From Ichthyophonus hoferi (taxonomy: Eukaryota > Opisthokonta > Ichthyosporea > Ichthyophonida > Ichthyophonidae), in assembly GCA_002751075.1 (NCBI GenBank), contig NAOQ01000043.1, forward strand, positions 161,051 to 187,243: DNA of 26,193 nucleotides, given 5' to 3'. The position numbers and the translations under genes were made by a program. Positions 20,205 to 26,193 of the stretch are shown here, one piece after another. How positions within the stretch are numbered: position 1 is the first letter of the stretch; each line of letters begins with the position of its first letter. The notes beneath the pieces are model-generated. The model did not search any database and was not told the origin of the DNA. It saw only the letters and a program-made list of their open reading frames with translations.

Positions 20205-23200
20205 ATGGGGTGCGCTTCTTCCACTTCCACAGGGCAAAAAGCGGAGCAAGAACGAAACAAAGTAATTGAAGCGGAGTTAGAAAAAGAGAAAAAACAACAG
20301 GCGTGTGAAATAAAACTGTTGCTTTTGGGGGCTGGTGAATCAGGAAAGAGCACAATTGTCAAACAGATGAAAATTATCCATGAGAATGGGTATTCTAATG
20401 ACGAGCGTCAACCCTTCAGGTGAGCATGAGCTTATGTCAGTAGTTGCATCTTATACATGTAAAGAAGTTTATAACAAATTTTTATGAATTAATAACTTTA
20501 TATATAATACAAAAAATCTTATATGTGAAGTTGGGTGTATATATGTCATGTTTGCTATTTGAATCGACAATGCCTTAAAGAATCAACCAGGTTTATTAGG
20601 TGATATAGGGATGCATCTGGGATGGGGATGGGTAGGTATAAAAAAAGGTGCAAGAACTTCTTAAATGTTACAGTTTAAGAAGTAGTATGTAAAAAATAGG
20701 ATACTAGTAAAATTAAAAGCTTCCTCCACTTACCAACCTTCCAGAGACCTCTTTATGTCGGATCAGTTCTTTCTCCTTCAGAAAGGCCAATTCATAGTCT
20801 TTTTTCTCTTGAAAATATTTTCTATTGCTATCAATTATATTGAGCATTTCAAAACCAAAGTAAACTTCAATTAAATAATTTATTTATAAATGGATATTTA
20901 TTTTTATCATGGTGCCAACATTCAAGGTTGCACTGTATAATGAGTATAATGAATGGATTCATGAAAAACTAAATATAGATCTAAAAAGAGTGAGCTAATC
21001 TAATTTAGCCCAATGCTCATATTTGTTTACTTACTTATTACTAATGTTAATAAGGAGAGAACCAACTAAAAATTTGGTATTCATTCATAGAGAGGTGATC
21101 TACGGCAACACGATCCAATCAATGCAAGAGCTTATTAGGGCACATAAGAGACTCGATATACCTCTGGCAAACCCGGAGTTAGAGGTATGTAAATTTAGTA
21201 ATTATGACCTGACTTTATTTTGCTAATACCTTACACTCAATTTCACAAATTGTTTGTTTACAACCGAAAGGGGTCGTTATTAATATATCCATAGTGGGAA
21301 GGAATACAAGAATTACTTATTCAATATGTAGTCATATATATATATATACTGATTATTTTCATCATTCTTATATGTAGTATGATATTTTTATTTTTAAATT
21401 ATCTACACTTGCATAATTATTATTGTTATTATCGTTATTATATACTAAGGTTAATTGTGGTTAAACTCCTGCATATTTATTGTGCATATTATATAGTATA
21501 TAATTGTATTTTCCATATTAATGCAAAGCATGGATATATGGATATATAGGCTGTAGCATGTGCATTTATGTACTTTGAATAATGATGACTCTTAGAGTGG
21601 GTACGATTTATTTGTTTTATGTATAACATTTATTATATATATGTACACTTTGTGCAGATTTGCGTGATATATTTTGGAATTTCATGTATGCTACTTAGCA
21701 TTTAGATATATATGATATGGAGGGGTGGAAGGATGTACTATTGTAAAATAAACATATATTGCATTTCATATGCTCATATGCATAGACTCCAGATTGCTGC
21801 TCCCTAAATAGTTTATGTAAGCTAATTGTATTAGGTAGCAAGAGAGACAAAATAAAGGATAAAAAAGATATATCACCTGGATAGAATAGAATTTTAAAAC
21901 AAATCTGAGCAGCAATTACTTCACTGATCACTATTGAAGTCCCTCTATCATGGCACCGGCTTTGGTTTATGACTTCTTATTCTCATCTTTATATGCTCCT
22001 TATAATAGCACCAGTATCCCATGCGCACTATCATATGTGTAACAATTTAGTTTTATTTGTTTTACCTACAGTCCAGTATAGATGTTTTGATGGCATTGGA
22101 AGAGGTCCACGATCTGGTTGGTTTGCCTCCACAAGTAGCGAATTCAGTTAGGGATTTATGGGCGGATGACGGTATACAAGCTTGCTATAAACGCCGTAAC
22201 GAGTTTCAGCTTAACGATTCGGCCGCATTGTGAGTCTAGTCTGGGTTCTGAATATATTGTGGCATGCGTTTTCCAACTATTCAGAATAGTTATGTGGGCC
22301 CTAATATGTAAATTTTGTGGAAACTATATTCAGACCTAAAGAGGTATTATAGTGTGCAACATGGAAATAACGATATGCTGCAATTATGTTTGCTACAATT
22401 ATATGTATTATATTGGCGGGTCTTCTAATTAGGATGAACATTCTTTCGCACCATTGATTGTCAGTAATTTATGAGCAAATAAAAATTAAAGACAATAATA
22501 ATACATTTAGGCCTAAATTAAATTTCAGAAGAAAAAAAAGAACATTCTAATTATGCAACCCCCACTCCCCAATTCTTCTTCCCCTTAACATCACTACCAA
22601 ACGCACACCTATATAAAGCTATTTTGATGCCATTGACCGAATAACTGACGACGGGTATGTTCCCACGGAACAAGATATTCTGTACAGTCGTGTGAAAACA
22701 ACTGGTATAGTTGAAACCCAGTTTTACTACAAGGATATGCATTTCAGGTGTGTAAATATTGAGATGGGATGGAGAAAAATGACGTATAAATTATCTTTTG
22801 GGGTTAAGTGTATCTGCTAAGTTATAATTATGCTGGAGTCGATTTGTTTATGAAAATATAAAAAAGAGAAAAGGTGAACAAAACTTTAGAGAAAAATATT
22901 TGGAGATATTGTATATAGCGCTTTTCCCTATGCATATCTGCACCAGCTATTACTAAACCCATGTGCTCACACGTCCGCATACGCCATACATAACTGCCTT
23001 TAGCTATCTCTGATTATGCCTTGCTATTGTATTTTTTATATAGAGACATTATCACATGCGTATATATTAAAGATGATGTTTGAGCATACAAAAACACGAG
23101 AAACATCAGTTTAATTTACATATAAATGCAAACATAAACACCAGCATATCATTGTCAGCAAGTACAGTTTTATTATAAAATGCCCAAGATATATGATTTG

Positions 23201-23562
23201 TTACGGGGTGTGGCGTTTTCCTTTTTATTGATCTGCCTCTCTTCTACTCTTTTCTTTTCCTGTGTGATTACAGAATGTTTGACGTAGGTGGGCAACGATC
23301 TGAGCGCAAAAAGTGGATCCATTGTTTTGATACGGTCACGGCTATTATTTTCTGTGTAGCTCTAAGCGCCTTTGATCTAGTTCTCTTAGAGGATGAAGAA
23401 ACAGTGAGTCCTAGTAATATTGAAGGTTTACTACCATTGTTTTTGATCAATTGATCATTTAAGCCAAAATTGATAAGAAAATGGCAGGATATACCTGATA
23501 CTTAGATAAGATGGAATATGTGTAAGGATATGGCTGAGAGGGTTACTCGAATTTTGGAGTTG

Positions 23563-23602
<40 letters not shown>

Positions 23603-24654
23603 GCGTTTGCTTGTACAGTGCTGCATGTTTTCTTCTAAATAATGATAGTGTTATGTGTTTATAGGAGTATACTGTTAGTTTACGCCTCGTATCCTTTCTG
23701 TCTCTTCCTGCAAAAACTCATTTAGATCTTTAAGTTGTTCATTTTTTAGTTTGCGTTTCACTCTGTCCCTCCTTTCCTTTTTTTTATTTTCACGTTTTTT
23801 TCCCCTATTCCTTTCTTGTTACTATGATTTATCCTCTTCATTCATGCCCTTCCACAATCATAATTAATCACATTGTATATATGTTACATCCCTCGATTTT
23901 GTTTTTTAGTTCCTGGACTCGTCATATTCCAGATATATTTGACATTATTTATTCATTTATACATTGATTTTTTTTTCCTGCAAAATATGTAATAGTTTAC
24001 AGCTATATGGGCCTCCTTAATAACATTTAAGTGTGTGGGCAGAATCGTATGCACGAGAGTTTGATACTGTTTGACTACATCTGTAATAGCGAGTGGTTTT
24101 TAAAAACATCCATTATTTTGTTTCTTAACAAGACCGATCTCTTCGCGTTGAAGATTGCTCAGCAGAGCCTTACATGTTGCTTTCCTGAATATACTGGTGG
24201 GTATACTATCTTGTATTCTATATCTATCCCATATACATTTACTTGCTAATATCATTTTAAGTATTTCATAATAATAATAATTATCAAGTTATTACATATG
24301 CCTTTTGATTTGGTCGGGCAAAGATTGGGAGTCATAACGCCAAGATTTGAAATTCAACTCTGTAGCTACCATTTTATTGGATGCCGACTCATTTCGAACC
24401 TTTATGTACCTATTTACTCCGTACATTAACAATCGATTATACACTAATGTTATTGTGTATCAGGCCCCAACACTTTTGAAGACGCTTCCAATTACATTAG
24501 GCAGAAGTTCATAGATCTCAACAAAAACAAACAAGATAAAAAAGTCTACTCTCACCTAACATGTGCAACGGACACGGAAAACGTCAAGTTTGTGTTTGCC
24601 GCCGTGACGGACATAATTATCCGGAACAACCTTAGAGATTGTGGGTTGCTCTGA
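20205..24654 (+). CDS. heterotrimeric G-protein alpha subunit, Gi/o type, 7 coding exons
   Basis: GTP-binding alpha subunit that couples membrane receptors to effectors. Exons: 20205-20419, 21091-21184, 22072-22229, 22619-22747, 23274-23403, 24043-24196 and 24464-24654. All have GT-AG borders and fitting phases, giving 356 residues (Gi1 has 354). MGC at the start provides the Gly2 myristoylation and Cys3 palmitoylation sites. P-loop GAGESGKS 42-49; switch I with arginine finger Arg180 in RVKTTG; switch [14 protein letters not shown] with catalytic Gln206; base-contacting NKTD 271-274 and TCAT 326-329. The end is [10 protein letters not shown]: Cys353 at position -4 is the pertussis-toxin-type site that marks Gi/o/t. 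CGLL differs from the usual CGLF or CGLY. The helical domain (residues about 73-160) is the most diverged part. Exon 1 is long and lacks the P-loop intron of vertebrate Gi genes. The gene looks intact. Confidence 0.97.
20734..20864 (-). CDS. antisense exon-like ORF in G-alpha intron 1
   Basis: On the minus strand, a 131-base stretch between an AG (TTGAAG) and a consensus donor (TTG|GTAAGTGG) encodes 43 residues in one open frame: [20 protein letters not shown], then [20 protein letters not shown] and GRL. It is charged and probably helical or coiled-coil-like. The frame stays open upstream to about 20888 (LIEV before YFGF), so the true acceptor may differ. It lies wholly inside intron 1 of G-alpha, on the opposite strand. 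It could be an exon of an overlapping gene, a captured fragment or a remnant. No family is recognised and no partner exon could be joined in phase. Confidence 0.4.
23566..23596. repeat. (TA)n microsatellite
   Basis: About 15 TA units in G-alpha intron 5. Confidence 0.9.
23678..23818 (-). other. antisense bZIP-like coding tract in G-alpha intron 5
   Basis: A 47-codon open stretch on the minus strand, bounded by TAA on both sides. It contains [19 protein letters not shown] followed by [20 protein letters not shown]. Numbered from its first codon, Asn11, Arg19, Leu29, Leu36 and Ile43 satisfy the bZIP spacing N-x7-R-x9-L-x6-L-x6-I exactly. The usual Ala-Ala of the basic region is replaced by Lys-Glu. 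A donor-like GGC|GTAAAC precedes the final stop. The tract is A/G-rich, which favours Lys, Arg and Glu by chance, so this is a candidate exon or remnant, not a gene call. Confidence 0.35.
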
Positions 24655-25628
24655 GCTTGTGTTAATAACGGAGACCTAGGGAGACCAAATGGTGGTAGAA
24701 TAATAGAGCATGGAGAAATAAGATATTGTTCAATCATTCTGGTCTTATTGCCGTGCAAAGCTTCCATCATTGACTAAATTTGAAGAATATTAGTCCGTTA
24801 AGGACGTAGTATAGATCATAACGAATTTAATCAAAACTGTAGTATTAAAATCAATAGATAGGCCTTTTATCCTGTTTATTCTACTCTATATATGTATCTA
24901 ATTTGATATACGTCTTAAATTCATGGTAGCTTTTATCGGTTTAATCTATCATTCTCGACTAGCCAATGTTTCTTAATTATTGGGATCGAGTTATGAGTTC
25001 CGCCATAGGTGCTTGTATACATATTATTTTATTTGTCATTTCCTTTTCTTCGTCCTACATTTTGAGTCAAGTTGAATTATACGTAATACGTACACTACAT
25101 TTTGTATCCTTGATTATCAAAAACCAAACATATATAGCGCATATTAGTACGGGAAGTATTAATCATTGCATATAGATTTGTTATATTTGTTTTCCAACAT
25201 GGATTGGTTTTAATTCCTTGCGAATGCAGTGGCTGGAAAACCTATTTGACTAATAAGTATCAATCTTAGCCAAAATATACCTAATGATGGCACCCGAACA
25301 CATTGGAGACCTAACTTTTGAAAATGTAGAATATAAGGGTTAAAGGCAAAATTGTAGAGCATTTTCGCATGCACATAGCCCCAAACATAAGAATCTCTTT
25401 ATGCGTTGTTTGTGCAAAAAAATAAAGTTCAATTATGTCTTTATCTCTGTACGTGGCATATATAAGCCATGATTCTTATAGAAAAATATTACTGGGAGCC
25501 TCTTAAAACAATTTCATGGTGGTATATGATATAAGATTGTACTTAGGTCAAAACTAACGAATAGAAAGCCAGATTAATTTATAAGCAAGTAATATAACCA
25601 CAGCGATGCGTTGTCTTTCCTTTACTAA
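24655..25628. other. G-alpha 3' flank
   Basis: No gene is seen. The first exact AATAAA after the stop codon is at 25421-25426, about 770 bases downstream. AATAAG-type variants occur nearer (around 24717), so the cleavage site is uncertain. The plus-strand open frame at 24966-25175 has no motif. Confidence 0.4.
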
Positions 25629-25808
25629 CTATTGAAAGTCATTGCTTCGTTAAATTTTGAAATATTAATCTGATAATAATTAAATATATTTTTTGCTTTG
25701 AGAATTGTATGCAATTTTTTTTAGCGTGATGATTCTCAAAGCGACAAAAGCATTTAATTATTATCAGATTAATATTTTAAAACTTAACAAAGCAATGACT
25801 TTCAATAG
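25629..25808. mobile_element. 180-bp foldback element (MITE-like)
   Basis: Two 77-base inverted arms (25629-25705 and 25732-25808), about 88% complementary, flank a 26-base loop. The ends read CTATTGAAAGTCATTGC and its complement. If the termini are TTGAAAG ... CTTTCAA, the flanking TA on each side would be a TA target-site duplication as in Tc1/mariner-type MITEs. No coding capacity. The family is not recognised. Confidence 0.7.
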
Positions 25809-26193
25809 GGTTATGGGCCCACGTCACACTTCCACTGCGCCACTTTGTTACAGACAGGTGACATGTGTCCGTTTCCTTTCAATCATTGACCCTCTACGTA
25901 AATCTCTTTTGAACGATCAACATTTTCAACTTCAAAGTGGTGCCAAATTAAACACAACTGGGCAACACCTAATATTACTTCCGCCGCCAGCCGCCAAACG
26001 CCAGACGCCAAACGCCAAACGCCTACAATAGAGCCAGTGCCAGAGCCAGAGCGAACAGGAACATTCATTCAACATTCAGTTTGTCATTTTTGAAGGTCAT
26101 CAGGAATTATCTGGTTTATTCAGTAAGGAGCAAGCCCACAACTAAGCAGTTATGTTGTAGAGACAACACAACAAATTGCCCACTCTCTGACGC
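25809..26193. other. right edge, less AT-rich, no gene called
   Basis: Composition shifts towards G+C and CpG. There is a short tandem of CCAAACG/CCAGACG units (25982-26023) followed by CCAGTGCCAGAGCCAGAG. It could be the promoter or 5' untranslated region of a gene beyond the window. Open frames on both strands here (25705-26031 plus, 25883-26068 minus) cover the tandem and look fortuitous. Confidence 0.4.

Noticed and set aside
22748-23273. Possible antisense exons in the other G-alpha introns
   Set aside because: Introns 2, 3, 4 and 6 were read on the minus strand and gave no coherent frame with splice borders.
24966-25175. Plus-strand ORF rich in hydrophobic residues after G-alpha
   Set aside because: Composition expected of AT-rich DNA; no motif and no partner exon.
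25883-26068. Minus-strand ORF with repeated WRLA units
   Set aside because: The repeats come from the CCAAACG tandem, not a protein repeat.

Overview
This window is AT-rich (about two thirds A+T), intron-dense nuclear DNA from an animal, probably an early-branching one. The evidence is a THAP zinc-finger gene (an animal family), a heterotrimeric G-protein alpha subunit gene with GT-AG introns, many exons of 20 to 155 bases, and CpG-decay differences between copies of an old repeat. A sponge-like genome would fit, but nothing here proves the taxon.

Layout. (1) 1-1672: repeats, an unassigned coding-like tract on the minus strand at the left edge, and the 3' flank of the next gene. (2) 1673-13342, minus strand: a 21-exon amidase-signature gene. 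Its conceptual protein (573 residues) resembles the plant-type fatty acid amide hydrolase (FAAH) from its N-terminal region to its end, with a Lys-Ser-Ser catalytic triad. The introns are full of short tandem repeats and of the hexamer ATTGGT/ACCAAT. (3) 13343-17219: mostly intergenic, with one unassigned terminal-exon-like ORF on the minus strand and a tandem duplication. (4) 17220-18044, minus strand: a single-exon THAP-domain gene with a TATA-like box just upstream. (5) 18045-20204: intergenic, with two short tandem duplications and a tRNA-like SINE copy that matches the left edge of the window. (6) 20205-24654, plus strand: a complete seven-exon G-alpha gene of the Gi/o type (356 residues). 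Two of its introns carry coding-like tracts on the opposite strand, one with exact bZIP spacing. (7) 24655-26193: 3' flank, a 180-base foldback element, and a slightly more GC-rich right edge with a short CCAAACG tandem.

The three firm genes have no evident shared pathway. Amidase and THAP lie head-to-tail on the minus strand, while THAP and G-alpha are head-to-head across about 2.2 kb. The items most worth a second look are the amidase gene itself (tentative 20-base microexon, 5' splice site amplified into a tandem array, hexamer enrichment) and the antisense coding-like tracts inside G-alpha. All exon models come from reading splice signals and frames by eye, and comparisons with known families are from memory.
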